Shown one piece after another: positions 16,551 to 25,789 of a DNA stretch of 64,000 nt (position 1 is the stretch's first letter; each line of letters starts with the position of its first letter). A program made the translations under genes and the position numbers. A model generated the notes under the pieces. That model saw nothing but the letters and a program-made list of their open reading frames with translations, ran no database searches and had not been told where the DNA came from. Origin of the DNA: Kribbella sp. ALI-6-A (lineage in GTDB: Bacteria; Actinomycetota; Actinomycetes; Propionibacteriales; Kribbellaceae); NCBI RefSeq assembly GCF_001984195.1, contig NZ_MTQN01000010.1:372001-436000 (forward strand). Direction: 5' to 3'.

Positions 16551-18809
16551 ATGACGATCTCCGCAGTGGTGGGCCGTGGGGCCCAGCTCGCGCTGTGGGC
16601 CGTCGTTCCGCTCACCGTGCTCGTGCTGCTGGACGACTTGGGGCATCCGGCGGCTGCGACCGCCAGGTACCTGGCCGCGTGGGCAGTGCTCGTGCTGCTG
16701 CCGGGCACTCTGCTCTGGCGGACGCTGACCGGCGGCCGCTCGTGGGCCCAGGACCTCGGCTTCGGCTCGGTGCTCGGCCTGGCGTGGGCGCTCGGCGTCT
16801 GGGCGGTCTTCACCGGAGTCGGCTACCCACGCCAGCAGTGGATGGCCACGGTCGGCCTGGTGCTCGCGCTCCTTCCACTGGTACGCCGGAGGTCCCCTGA
16901 GCGGATCAGGTGGCTGCCGGTGATGGTGCTCGGCCTGGTGCTGGCTGCCGTCCGGGTGTTCGTCGAGCTGCTCCGGTTGGTGCCGCTGCCGCCGGCTCAG
17001 TTAGGCAGGCACCAGGACGTGTGGTTCCAGCTCGGACTCGTCCAGGTGCTCGAGAAGCACGTCGTACCACCTGATCCGTCGGCTGCCGGTGAGCCGCTGA
17101 TCTACCACTGGTTCACCAATGCGCTGATGGCCGCGCACGGGCAGGTGTCCGGCGTCGGCGCACCGGAGGTCCTGCTGCACCAGTGGCCGATGACGATGGC
17201 GCTGACCTTCGTCCTGGCCGGCTGGGCCGCGGGGGAGTTGCTCAGCGGCATCCGCTGGGCGGGCCCGGTCGCCGGTCTGGTGTCGGGTGTGTTCGCCGGC
17301 GGGCTGCGGCTGACCGACGAGCCCGGCGTCGACATGGCCGGTGCCTTGAGCATCCAAGGGCCGACCGGGACGCTCGCGGCGGTGATCATGCTCGGGCTGG
17401 TCGGTCCGACGGTGCTGATCCTTCGTAGGCAGGCGGGAAAAGGCACCTGGATCGCACTGGTGATGCTGCTCGTGCTGGCGTGCGGAACGAAGCCGACACT
17501 GCTGCCGATCATGGCGGCGGGCTGTGCCGTCGCAGGGGTTGCCTGCTGGCTGCTGGAGCGGCGATTCCCCTTGCGGGTGGTCGTTCTGGGGCTGCTCTGC
17601 GGTGGGCTCTTCCTGGCCGCGACGTCCACGCTGACCGGTAGCACGGGCGGCAGCCGGATCCAGTTCCTCGCCGCGCTGCGAGTGCTCCCGTACTACGCAG
17701 TCGTGACCGGCGACAGGTCCTTCCCGACGTACGGCGGCGTCGTGGTGCCCGGCATCGCGAACGACGGGCTCTGGTACTTCGCGGCTGTCCTGGTCGCCTG
17801 GTACTGCGTGCTGAGCCTGCCGAGGCTGCTCGCGGTGGTCGGGATCACGCTCCACCCGACGCGGCGCGATCCGGCGTACTGGTGGGCGGCGGCCTGTGTC
17901 GCCGCGGGTGCGGCGATCACGCTGGTGTTCTCGCACACGGGTTACTCGGAGTACCACTTCCTGCGGACCGTCATCCACCTCGGACCGGTTGTGATGGTCG
18001 CCGTCGTCGCCCGGGTGCTCGGCGACGAGATCCGGCACCGCAAGGTCTGGATCCCGCTGGCGGTCAGCCTTTCCGGCGGCGTCGGTACGGCGGTGGTGCT
18101 CAACCAGGTGTGGCCTGCCGTGGTGGTGACCAACCAGAGGGAAGCAGCGCTCGATCTGCTCGGGCCGGCCGCGGCGCTGGTCGTCGCTGCCGGTGTCGGC
18201 GTACTGCTGATCCGCCGCGTCGTCTCACCGCGGCACTGGCCTCGGGCACTGGTCGTCTACGCGACCTGCTTCCTTGCAGCGTCCAGTCTGCCGGCGCAGA
18301 CGACGTACCTGGCAGTGGCGTCGTACGGGGCTGTGATCGACCGGCCGGTCACCACTGGGCAGGGCACTCGGATCTACCTGACCCGGGCAGAACAGGAGGC
18401 GATGCTGTGGTTGCACGGACACGCCGGGCCGGAGGACGTCGCCGTGAGCAACGTCTTCTGCATGCCGACGCGTTACCGGCCTGGCTGCCCCAATGACGCG
18501 TACTGGGTGTCCGGACTGAGTGGTGTCCAGCAGTACCTCGGCGGCTGGGCCTACGCGCCGCAGAACCTGGCTGCGACCAACCACACCAGGAGCTACCTGT
18601 CGCTGCCGCCGCCCTGGCCGGACCGGTTGGCGGACAGCCTGGCCGCCGTCGAGCGTCCGGCACCTGAGCTGCTGGCCAGGCTGCGGGACCAGCACAGCGT
18701 CGACTGGATCATCGCCGACCTGCGCGCCGGCCCGGTTTCACCCGCCCTCGACACGCTGGCCCAGCGGGCCTACGCGAACTCCGACGTCCGGATCTACCGC
18801 CTGCGGTAA
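16551..18809 (+). CDS. Large polytopic membrane protein, GT-C glycosyltransferase-like, copy 2
   Basis: 752 residues, a clear paralogue of the gene at 14223 with the same layout and landmarks: LGRHQDVWFQLGLVQVLEKH, GEPLIYHWFTN, STLTGSTGGSRIQ, FSHTGYSEYHFLRTV and the C-terminal AVSNVFCMPTRYRPGCPND, GLSGVQQYLGGWAYAP, VDWIIADLRAGPVSPALD. The soluble end is more conserved between the copies than the membrane part, suggesting that it carries the shared function. The 84-nt gap between the copies contains no terminator. The C-terminal domain reads like an extracytoplasmic sugar- or acceptor-binding domain (inference). Confidence 0.6.
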   Translation: MTISAVVGRGAQLALWAVVPLTVLVLLDDLGHPAAATARYLAAWAVLVLLPGTLLWRTLTGGRSWAQDLGFGSVLGLAWALGVWAVFTGVGYPRQQWMATVGLVLALLPLVRRRSPERIRWLPVMVLGLVLAAVRVFVELLRLVPLPPAQLGRHQDVWFQLGLVQVLEKHVVPPDPSAAGEPLIYHWFTNALMAAHGQVSGVGAPEVLLHQWPMTMALTFVLAGWAAGELLSGIRWAGPVAGLVSGVFAGGLRLTDEPGVDMAGALSIQGPTGTLAAVIMLGLVGPTVLILRRQAGKGTWIALVMLLVLACGTKPTLLPIMAAGCAVAGVACWLLERRFPLRVVVLGLLCGGLFLAATSTLTGSTGGSRIQFLAALRVLPYYAVVTGDRSFPTYGGVVVPGIANDGLWYFAAVLVAWYCVLSLPRLLAVVGITLHPTRRDPAYWWAAACVAAGAAITLVFSHTGYSEYHFLRTVIHLGPVVMVAVVARVLGDEIRHRKVWIPLAVSLSGGVGTAVVLNQVWPAVVVTNQREAALDLLGPAAALVVAAGVGVLLIRRVVSPRHWPRALVVYATCFLAASSLPAQTTYLAVASYGAVIDRPVTTGQGTRIYLTRAEQEAMLWLHGHAGPEDVAVSNVFCMPTRYRPGCPNDAYWVSGLSGVQQYLGGWAYAPQNLAATNHTRSYLSLPPPWPDRLADSLAAVERPAPELLARLRDQHSVDWIIADLRAGPVSPALDTLAQRAYANSDVRIYRLR

Positions 18810-18822
18810 GTAGGCTGGGCGC

Positions 18823-19737
18823 ATGTCTACCGAGCGTGTGGAGGTCGATCGTCCGACGCGGGAACGCGCTGCCATCGGGGAGGACGGGCGGTCGCGGGAC
18901 CGCAGCCGGCCGGCGGTGCCGGACCAGTTGCCGATGAGTGTCGTCGACGCGCACTGCCACCTGGACATCGCCGACGGCGAGGACGGCCACTGGCTGAGTC
19001 CGGCCGAGGCGATCAAGCTGGCCAGGTCGGTCGGCGTGACCCGGATCGTCCAGGTCGGCTGCGATCTGCCCGGCGCGGTCTGGGCGGTCGAGGCCGCCGA
19101 GCAGTACCCGAACCTGATCGCCGGTGTCGCCCTGCACCCGAACGAGGCGCCGAAACTCAAGCAGGCGGGCGAGTTGGACAGTGCGCTGGCCGAGATCGAG
19201 CGACTGGCGCGCAGCTCGGCCAAGGTGCGCGTGATCGGCGAGACCGGGCTGGACTACTTCCGCACCGGCGAGGACGGCCGGGCCGCGCAGCACGAGTCGT
19301 TCGCCGCGCACATCGCGCTGGCCAAGCGGCTGGACAAGACGCTGATGATCCACGACCGCGACGCGCACGACGACATCCTCGCGATCCTCGACAGCGAAGG
19401 CGTTCCGGACCGGGTGGTGATGCACTGCTTCTCCGGCGACACCGAGTTCGCCCGCAAGTGCGTCGAGCGCGGCGCGTTCCTGAGCTTCGCCGGGGTGGTC
19501 ACGTTCAAGAACGCCCAGTCGCTGCGCGACGCGCTGGCCGTCACGCCGCTGGACCGGGTGCTGGTGGAGACCGACGCGCCGTACCTGACGCCGTCGCCGC
19601 ACCGCGGGCAGCCGAACGCGTCGTACCTGATCCCGCACACGGTCCGCAAAATGGCCGGCGTCCTGAACATCTCGGTCGCCGAGCTGTGCGCGGCGCTGTC
19701 GAACAACGCCGACCGGGCGTTCGGCGGTCGCTGGTAG
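18823..19737 (+). CDS. tatD: TatD family metal-dependent deoxyribonuclease
   Basis: 304 residues, TIM-barrel amidohydrolase fold. Metal ligands are visible: VDAHCHLD (first His pair), GETGLDYFR (Glu), MIHDRDAHDD (His), VMHCFSGD (His) and VETDAPYLTP (Asp). TatD acts as a 3'-5' DNA/RNA exonuclease. An N-terminal Arg/Glu-rich extension of about 37 residues precedes the barrel. TAGGCT (18811-18816) stands 6 nt before the ATG, so the mRNA is likely leaderless and this start is favoured. It begins the tatD-nitroreductase-rpfB-rsmA-ispE block. Confidence 0.94.
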   Translation: MSTERVEVDRPTRERAAIGEDGRSRDRSRPAVPDQLPMSVVDAHCHLDIADGEDGHWLSPAEAIKLARSVGVTRIVQVGCDLPGAVWAVEAAEQYPNLIAGVALHPNEAPKLKQAGELDSALAEIERLARSSAKVRVIGETGLDYFRTGEDGRAAQHESFAAHIALAKRLDKTLMIHDRDAHDDILAILDSEGVPDRVVMHCFSGDTEFARKCVERGAFLSFAGVVTFKNAQSLRDALAVTPLDRVLVETDAPYLTPSPHRGQPNASYLIPHTVRKMAGVLNISVAELCAALSNNADRAFGGRW

Positions 19738-20351
19738 TGGAGTTCTCCGAGGTCGTCCGGCGGCGCCGGATGGTGCGCGACTACGACCCCGACCGGCCGG
19801 TGCCGGCCGACGTCCGGGAGCGGATCCTGGCGAACGGCCTGCGCGGGCCTTCGGCGGGGTTCAGCCAGGGGTGGGCGTTCCTGGTGCTGGAAGGCGCCGA
19901 TCGGGAGCGGTACTGGCGGATCACGGCCGCCGACGTCGACGAGAAGTATGTGCGATGGGTCACAGGACTGCGGCGCGCGCCGCTGCTGATCCTGGCCTTC
20001 GCCGACAAGACGGCATACCTCGACCGGTACGCCGAAGCCGACAAGGGCCGGACCGATCGCGACGAGTCGCGCTGGGCGGCGCCGTACTGGTTCGTGGACA
20101 CCGGGATGGCCTCGTTGCTGATGCTGCAGACAGTGGTCGACGAGGGGCTGGGAGCCTGCTTTTTCGGCGTACCGAGCGGGTTGGTGGGGGCGGTGAAGGC
20201 GGAGTTCGGGGTGCCCGAGGACCTCGCGTTCGTGGGGGTGATCTCGATCGGTTACCCGGCCCCGGACCGGCGGTCGCCGTCACTGCGCCGAGGCCGCCGC
20301 GGCGTCGCCGAAGTGGTGCATCGCGGGCAGTGGGGCCGGCACACCGCGTAG
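19737..20351 (+). CDS. Nitroreductase family flavoprotein
   Basis: 204 residues. The N-terminus FSEVVRRRRMVRDYDPDRPVP with RILANGLRGPSAGFSQGW is the FMN-binding nitroreductase pattern; DTGMASLLMLQTVVDEGLGACFFGVP is the second conserved block and FVGVISIGYPAPD the third. It reduces nitroaromatics or quinones using NAD(P)H; the substrate is unknown. GTG 19737 shares one base with the tatD stop (TAGTG), so the genes are coupled. Confidence 0.85.
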   Translation: MEFSEVVRRRRMVRDYDPDRPVPADVRERILANGLRGPSAGFSQGWAFLVLEGADRERYWRITAADVDEKYVRWVTGLRRAPLLILAFADKTAYLDRYAEADKGRTDRDESRWAAPYWFVDTGMASLLMLQTVVDEGLGACFFGVPSGLVGAVKAEFGVPEDLAFVGVISIGYPAPDRRSPSLRRGRRGVAEVVHRGQWGRHTA

Positions 20352-20391
20352 TCGGCCCATTACACCTTTTTCCGCCGCGCCGACGAGTCGA

Positions 20392-20421
20392 TTGGCACTC
20401 TCCGCACTTCTTCGTTACTGT
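20392..20421 (+). promoter_or_regulatory. Candidate promoter of rpfB
   Basis: TTGGCA (20392-20397) and TACTGT (20416-20421) are 18 nt apart and followed by a long leader of about 145 nt before the GTG at 20571. The leader is GC-rich with several inverted repeats. I looked for the c-di-AMP riboswitch core that often precedes rpf genes in this phylum and did not find it. Confidence 0.4.
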
Positions 20422-20570
20422 CTCGTGATGTTGGCCGGGATCGGGGAAGGTTCCGGATGGCATGCCCCTCGGCACAGACCAAGGTCGCCGGGCCGTTCGC
20501 GGCTCGGAGAACCCGGTGTGCGCCAGTGCCGTCGGACCCCGTGCCCGGGTAGCCCTACCTGGGAGCATGA

Positions 20571-21695
<1,125 letters not shown>

Positions 21696-21729
21696 TCATC
21701 ACCCCGAACGGCCTGCCACACTGACCGGT

Positions 21730-22617
21730 GTGACCAGCGCTGATTCCTCCACTTCCGCCGGGCCGAGGCTTCTCGGTCCGGCGGAAGTGCGTTCGCTGGC
21801 CGCGTCGCTCGGGATCCGCCCGACCAAGCAGCGCGGCCAGAACTTCGTCATCGACCCGAACACTGTGCGCCGGATCGTGCGCGCCGCCGAGCTGGACGAG
21901 GCCGGCGAGACGGTCCTCGAGATCGGACCGGGCCTGGGCTCGCTGACCCTGGCGCTGCTGGCCGCCGGGCACCGGGTCACCGCGGTCGAGATCGACTCGG
22001 TGCTCGCCGCCGCTCTGCCGTCGACGATCGGCACCTACGCGCCCGGGCAGGCCGATCGCTTCTCCGTCGTCGAGGCCGACGCAATGGAGGTCGGACCGGA
22101 CGCCATCGGTACGCCGTCCGCCTGCGTCGCGAACCTGCCGTACAACGTCGCCGTACCGGTCCTGCTGCACCTGCTGGCGATCGCGCCGTCGCTGCGGCAC
22201 GGGCTGGTCATGGTCCAGTCCGAGGTCGCCGACCGGCTGGCCGCGCCGCCCGGGTCGCGCACGTACGGCGTACCGTCCGCCAAGGCCGCCTGGTACGCCG
22301 AGGTGCGCCGCGCCGGCCCGATCGGGCGCAACGTCTTCTGGCCCGCCCCGAACGTCGACTCCGGCCTGGTCGCCTTCGCCCGACGGGAGCCCCCGGCAAC
22401 GACCGCCTCCCGCGAAGAGGTCTTCGCGGTGATCGAGGCCGCCTTCTCCCAGCGCCGCAAAACCGTCCGCTCGGCCTTGGCCCGCTGGGTCCCGGACCGG
22501 GCGCTGCTGGACGAGGTCTTCGCCACGGCAGGCATCGACTCGTCGCTGCGCGGGGAAATGCTGGGCATCACGGAGTTCGCCGCGCTCGCAGACGCGAAAC
22601 GGCAACTCATGTCCTAG
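21730..22617 (+). CDS. rsmA: 16S rRNA (adenine(1518)/(1519)-N6)-dimethyltransferase
   Basis: RsmA/KsgA dimethylates two adjacent adenines in helix 45 of 16S rRNA. 295 residues. Motifs: [25 protein letters not shown] motif [32 protein letters not shown], catalytic NLPYNVAVP (NLPY), and C-terminal [15 protein letters not shown] 21730 (VTSADSS) lies 7 nt after a weak CACACT box. It lies between rpfB (34 nt upstream) and ispE. Loss of this enzyme gives kasugamycin resistance. Confidence 0.96.
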   Translation: MTSADSSTSAGPRLLGPAEVRSLAASLGIRPTKQRGQNFVIDPNTVRRIVRAAELDEAGETVLEIGPGLGSLTLALLAAGHRVTAVEIDSVLAAALPSTIGTYAPGQADRFSVVEADAMEVGPDAIGTPSACVANLPYNVAVPVLLHLLAIAPSLRHGLVMVQSEVADRLAAPPGSRTYGVPSAKAAWYAEVRRAGPIGRNVFWPAPNVDSGLVAFARREPPATTASREEVFAVIEAAFSQRRKTVRSALARWVPDRALLDEVFATAGIDSSLRGEMLGITEFAALADAKRQLMS

Positions 22618-22626
22618 GGTGTGGCC

Positions 22627-23556
22627 GTGCCACCATCAGCCCAGGTCACGGTGCGGTCCCCGGCCAAGATCAATCTTGGCCTGTCCGTCGGGCCGCCGCG
22701 CCCGGACGGGTTCCACCCGCTCGCGACCGTCTACCAGGCCGTCGCCCTGTACGACGACGTGACCGCGACGCTGCGCGACGACGCCGAGATCACCGTCGAG
22801 GTGGTCGGCGACTTCGCCGTCGACGTACCGACCGACGACTCGAACCTCGCCGTCCGCGCCGCCCGGCTGCTGCAGGCCGAGTACGACGTCGAGGTCGGCG
22901 TCGACCTGAGCATCCGCAAGACCATCCCGGTCGCCGGGGGCATGGCCGGTGGTTCTACTGACGCCGCAGCGACCCTGGTCGCCTGCAACCGCCTCTGGGG
23001 CCTGCAACTCACCCAGCCCGAACTCCAGCACCTGGCCGCCGACCTGGGCAGCGACGTACCGTTCTGCCTGGTCGGCCACACCGCGCTCGGCCAGGGCCGG
23101 GGCGAACAGGTCACCGAGGTGATGTCCCGCGGGACCTTCCACTGGGTCTTCGCCATCGCCGATGGGGGACTGTCGACTCCGCAGGTGTACGCCGAGCTGG
23201 ATCGCCTCCGCCCACTCCGGCGGGTCGAGGCTCCGGAGGTGCGTCCAGAGCTTCTCTCGGCGTTGCTCTCGGGCCGCCCCGCTGCGTTGGCGGTTGCTCT
23301 CAGCAACGACCTACAGGCCGCGGCGCTGTCGCTGCGGCCGGAACTGGGCACGACCCTTCAATTCGGCCTGGACCAAGGCGCACTGGCCGCGATGATCTCC
23401 GGCTCCGGTCCGACCTGCCTGTTCCTCGCCGCCGACAGCCGGCGCGCGGTCGACCTGGCCGTCGAACTGGCCGAGTCCGGCCTGTGCCGCATGGTCCGCC
23501 AGGCGGAGGGCCCGGTCCCGGGGGCACGCATCCTCCCGGCCATCGTCAACCGGTAG
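22627..23556 (+). CDS. ispE: 4-diphosphocytidyl-2-C-methyl-D-erythritol kinase
   Basis: GHMP kinase that phosphorylates CDP-ME in the MEP isoprenoid pathway. 309 residues. Motif 1 is VRSPAKINLGLSVGPPRPDGFHPL, motif 2 (ATP loop) is IPVAGGMAGGSTDAAATLVA, and motif 3 is ISGSGPTCLFLA. GTG 22627 is preferred because TAGGGT (22615-22620) then lies 6 nt upstream, the spacing seen at other leaderless genes here; GTG 22621 is the alternative. In related genomes an ABC-F gene normally follows; here about 4 kb of other genes intervene. Confidence 0.95.
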   Translation: MPPSAQVTVRSPAKINLGLSVGPPRPDGFHPLATVYQAVALYDDVTATLRDDAEITVEVVGDFAVDVPTDDSNLAVRAARLLQAEYDVEVGVDLSIRKTIPVAGGMAGGSTDAAATLVACNRLWGLQLTQPELQHLAADLGSDVPFCLVGHTALGQGRGEQVTEVMSRGTFHWVFAIADGGLSTPQVYAELDRLRPLRRVEAPEVRPELLSALLSGRPAALAVALSNDLQAAALSLRPELGTTLQFGLDQGALAAMISGSGPTCLFLAADSRRAVDLAVELAESGLCRMVRQAEGPVPGARILPAIVNR

Positions 23557-23703
23557 AAGAACAGAGAGAAGAACAGAGTAGTTGCGGTTTGCGCTCAAGT
23601 TGTCGTGGCTTGTGGTGCTGTTGAAGACGGGTGCCCGGCACTAATCGAATCAACCATCGTCGATGGCCTGCTCGTAGCGCAGTCGTGCAGATGAGCGCCT
23701 TGG

Positions 23704-23904
23704 TCAGATCGCCGCCTGGATCCGGCGTTGATCGTCGATGTAGATGAGCCTGAGTTGCCGGAGAACCGGAACGTCTCCAGAGAGGTCCGAGGTCTCCAGT
23801 TCGACAGTTGAAGGTCGTCGTGCTGGCAGACGGTCGACGTACAACCGATGACGGTAAGCTCGCCTCGATTGAGTCTGCCGGTGCTCGGCCCAAGATTTCG
23901 TGCG
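23704..23904 (-). pseudogene. Open-frame remnant in a 613-bp gap (unidentified)
   Basis: The gap 23557-24169 between ispE and the ATP-grasp gene has lower GC than its surroundings and no intact gene. One minus-strand frame is open without a start for about 66 codons, bounded by TAG at 23905-23907 and ending TGA at 23704-23706. It reads like a real C-terminus (AYRHRLYVDRLPARRPS, then VPVLRQLRLIYIDDQRRIQ). I do not recognise the family. It may be what is left of a gene brought in with the neighbouring insertion. Confidence 0.3.
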
Positions 23905-24169
23905 CTAGGCGAGCCGAGTGCCAAGTGCGATTCCTGCCAAGTGGTCGACCATAAAGCTCTACCGGTGATCCGTCCCGGATGAGCAGGCGCTGCCGGTGGC
24001 GAACGGTGGCCGTGAGTCGTGCCGGTTGGGCGGAGTGGAATTCGCTGGGGTTTTAGAAGAGCCGACCTGCGAGGGAATTCACTGGATGGCGCAAAGGGTG
24101 TGGGTTGCTGCCAGGCGTGGCCGGTGATCCGCGCCGGCCCGGTGACAGGTGCCACCGGGCCGGACATCG

Positions 24170-25492
24170 TCAGCGTTGGTGGAAGCAGCAGGTCGCGGTC
24201 GCGCCGGTGGCCATGTTGACCACGCCGCCGTCCAGTTCCTGCGAGCCGCGGATGAGGAAGCCGCCTAGGCCGTCGGAGACCAGGAAAGCTCCCCAGGTCA
24301 GCAGCCATTGCTCACTGCCCTCGTCGGTGAGGAACACCTCGGGCACCGGTCGGATCCGGCGCTGGAGGACCCACGGGTTGTCCATCGCCTCGGCGATTCG
24401 TGCCGCCCAGGTCGACTCGTCGGTCAGCCAGCCGAGCAGTACGCCGTCGCCGCCGTGCAGCGCCGTCGGCTTGAGGACCAGCTCCTCGCGGTTGGCGAGG
24501 GCGTACTGCTCCAGGTCGACGCGCTCGCCGTCGACGGTGACCGGTCCGCTGCGGACCATTCGGGTCCACGGCAGGATGCGGTCGAGCGCGGCCAGTTCGT
24601 CGGCCGGGTAGCGGTCGCGGTAGGCCTCGTCGGACAGCAGCGCGAGCGCGCCCTTGCTGCCGTACAGCTCGGCGTCCAGCGGGGTGAAGATCGCGACGTG
24701 GCCCTGCTCGGCCGCCTGCAGCACGGGCTCCAGCAGCTCGACCGCGCCCGGCTTGAGTACGTCCTCGATCATGAACAGCCGGAACACCACGTCGATCGCG
24801 CGGTCGCCCAGCCAGATCCGGTCGTCGCGGTACTCCAGCGCGTCGACCGGGCACGGGATTGCGTCGATGCCCAGCGGTTCGAGCATCTGGGCGCTCTTGT
24901 GCAGCTGGCGTTCCAGGTCGGGATAGCTGTCGGGGAAGTCGGCGATCGCCATCACCGGGCGGACGCCGGTCGGCACCTTCGCCTCGGTGACGATGGTGCG
25001 GACCACCTCGGTCATCGTCTCGGCGTACGTCAGGTCGTTCGCGGCGACGAACTCGGCGATGAACGGGTGCTCCAGCATCGCCGCGTTCAGTACCGGGTTG
25101 TCGACGCCGCCGACGGTGCTGCCCATGTTGATCTCGAGCAGGTGGAAGCCGTCGGCGTCGCGGTACAGGTCCGCGCGGCCCATCCGGCTCGGCGCCGGAC
25201 CGCGGCCGCGGCAGATCGCCCGTACCTGGGTCTCGGTCATGCCGACCGTCCGGGCGAACTCGGCGAGGTCGCCGCCGAAAACGCGCTCGGGCAGTCTGGT
25301 CAGGGCCGAGTGCAGCAGGTCGAGATCCGCGACCAGTTGCCGGTACGGCGCGGCTTCCAGGAAGGTGGGCCGGCTCAGGCACCGGCCGAGGTAGGTGGTG
25401 GCGTCGAGCTCGGGGGCGGCAGCGGCGAGAACGGCGCTGGCCTTGGGGCCACGATCGGCGGCCGCTCGGAGGTAGTCGTCCGTCAAAGACAT
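24170..25492 (-). CDS. Circularly permuted ATP-grasp-like protein
   Basis: 440 residues. The N-terminal half has RADLYRDADGFHLLEINMGSTVGG, resembling the 'LExN' acid/amide metal site of pre-ATP-grasp proteins. The C-terminal half has ELVLKPTALHGGDGVLLG (nucleotide Lys and Gly loop) and NPWVLQRRIRPVPEVF. This order is typical of circularly permuted ATP-grasp enzymes, which join a carboxylate to an amine; the substrate is unknown. The end is unusual (ATCCFHQR with two adjacent Cys). ATG 25492 has AAGGAG 7 nt upstream. It is divergent from the ribosomal protection gene. Confidence 0.65.
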   Translation of the reverse strand: MSLTDDYLRAAADRGPKASAVLAAAAPELDATTYLGRCLSRPTFLEAAPYRQLVADLDLLHSALTRLPERVFGGDLAEFARTVGMTETQVRAICRGRGPAPSRMGRADLYRDADGFHLLEINMGSTVGGVDNPVLNAAMLEHPFIAEFVAANDLTYAETMTEVVRTIVTEAKVPTGVRPVMAIADFPDSYPDLERQLHKSAQMLEPLGIDAIPCPVDALEYRDDRIWLGDRAIDVVFRLFMIEDVLKPGAVELLEPVLQAAEQGHVAIFTPLDAELYGSKGALALLSDEAYRDRYPADELAALDRILPWTRMVRSGPVTVDGERVDLEQYALANREELVLKPTALHGGDGVLLGWLTDESTWAARIAEAMDNPWVLQRRIRPVPEVFLTDEGSEQWLLTWGAFLVSDGLGGFLIRGSQELDGGVVNMATGATATCCFHQR

Positions 25493-25655
25493 CGGGAACT
25501 CCTTGTGTCCACGACGCCCGAGAACCCTTGTTCCGCGAAGTGTTTCAAACAAGACCTGGGCGGCCGTGTGGGCCGCAGGCTACTTGTCACGGCAGGCACT
25601 TTGAAAGGGGTTGGAAAACCACCTGCGGCCGGCGTTGTCCCGGCGTTACGCTCGT

Positions 25656-25665
25656 CAAACGTTTG
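25656..25665. promoter_or_regulatory. Palindrome CAAACGTTTG in the leader of the ribosomal protection gene
   Basis: A perfect 10-bp palindrome 25 nt before the leader ORF, in the 259-bp divergent region. Upstream, CTTGTT and AACAAG form a further inverted repeat (around 25529-25555). These could be operator or attenuator stems; which is not decidable by eye. Confidence 0.3.
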
Positions 25666-25690
25666 TCTTGCCTCGTGAAGGAGCCTCCTA

Positions 25691-25789
25691 ATGCGCCGAC
25701 TTTCGATCCGCCCCGTCTCCACCCAACGGATCGAGACCCGCATGAGGACCTTTGAGCACACTGACGATGGGAATTCTGGCGCATGTTGA
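25691..25789 (+). CDS. Leader peptide ORF overlapping the start of the ribosomal protection gene
   Basis: A 32-codon ORF begins MRRLSIRPVSTQRIETRM and runs past the TTG start of the downstream gene in another frame, stopping at 25787. It has one of the strongest Shine-Dalgarno sequences in the window, GAAGGAG 7 nt before the ATG. That site sits in AGGAG-C-CTCCT, so it may be masked by pairing. Arg-rich short leaders commonly control ribosome-targeting antibiotic resistance genes by ribosome stalling; that role is inferred here from position and design. Confidence 0.5.
   Translation: MRRLSIRPVSTQRIETRMRTFEHTDDGNSGAC

Noticed and set aside
14223-18809. Possible gene conversion or recent duplication of the two GT-C-like genes
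   Set aside because: The membrane halves differ too much by eye; it is an old duplication with constraint on the C-terminal domain.
20352-20570. c-di-AMP (ydaO) riboswitch before rpfB
   Set aside because: The conserved GGGGGACCC and CAGCTAACCTCG-like segments are absent.
23595-24308. A 237-codon minus-strand open frame in the ispE/ATP-grasp gap
   Set aside because: Its translation is Arg/Pro/Ser/Thr-rich without domains, and it overlaps the ATP-grasp gene end; the neighbouring frame at 23704-23904 looks more protein-like.
25528-25755. A 75-codon open frame upstream of the ribosomal protection gene
   Set aside because: It is in a different frame from the well-signalled leader ORF, has no good ribosome binding site and crosses the inverted repeats.
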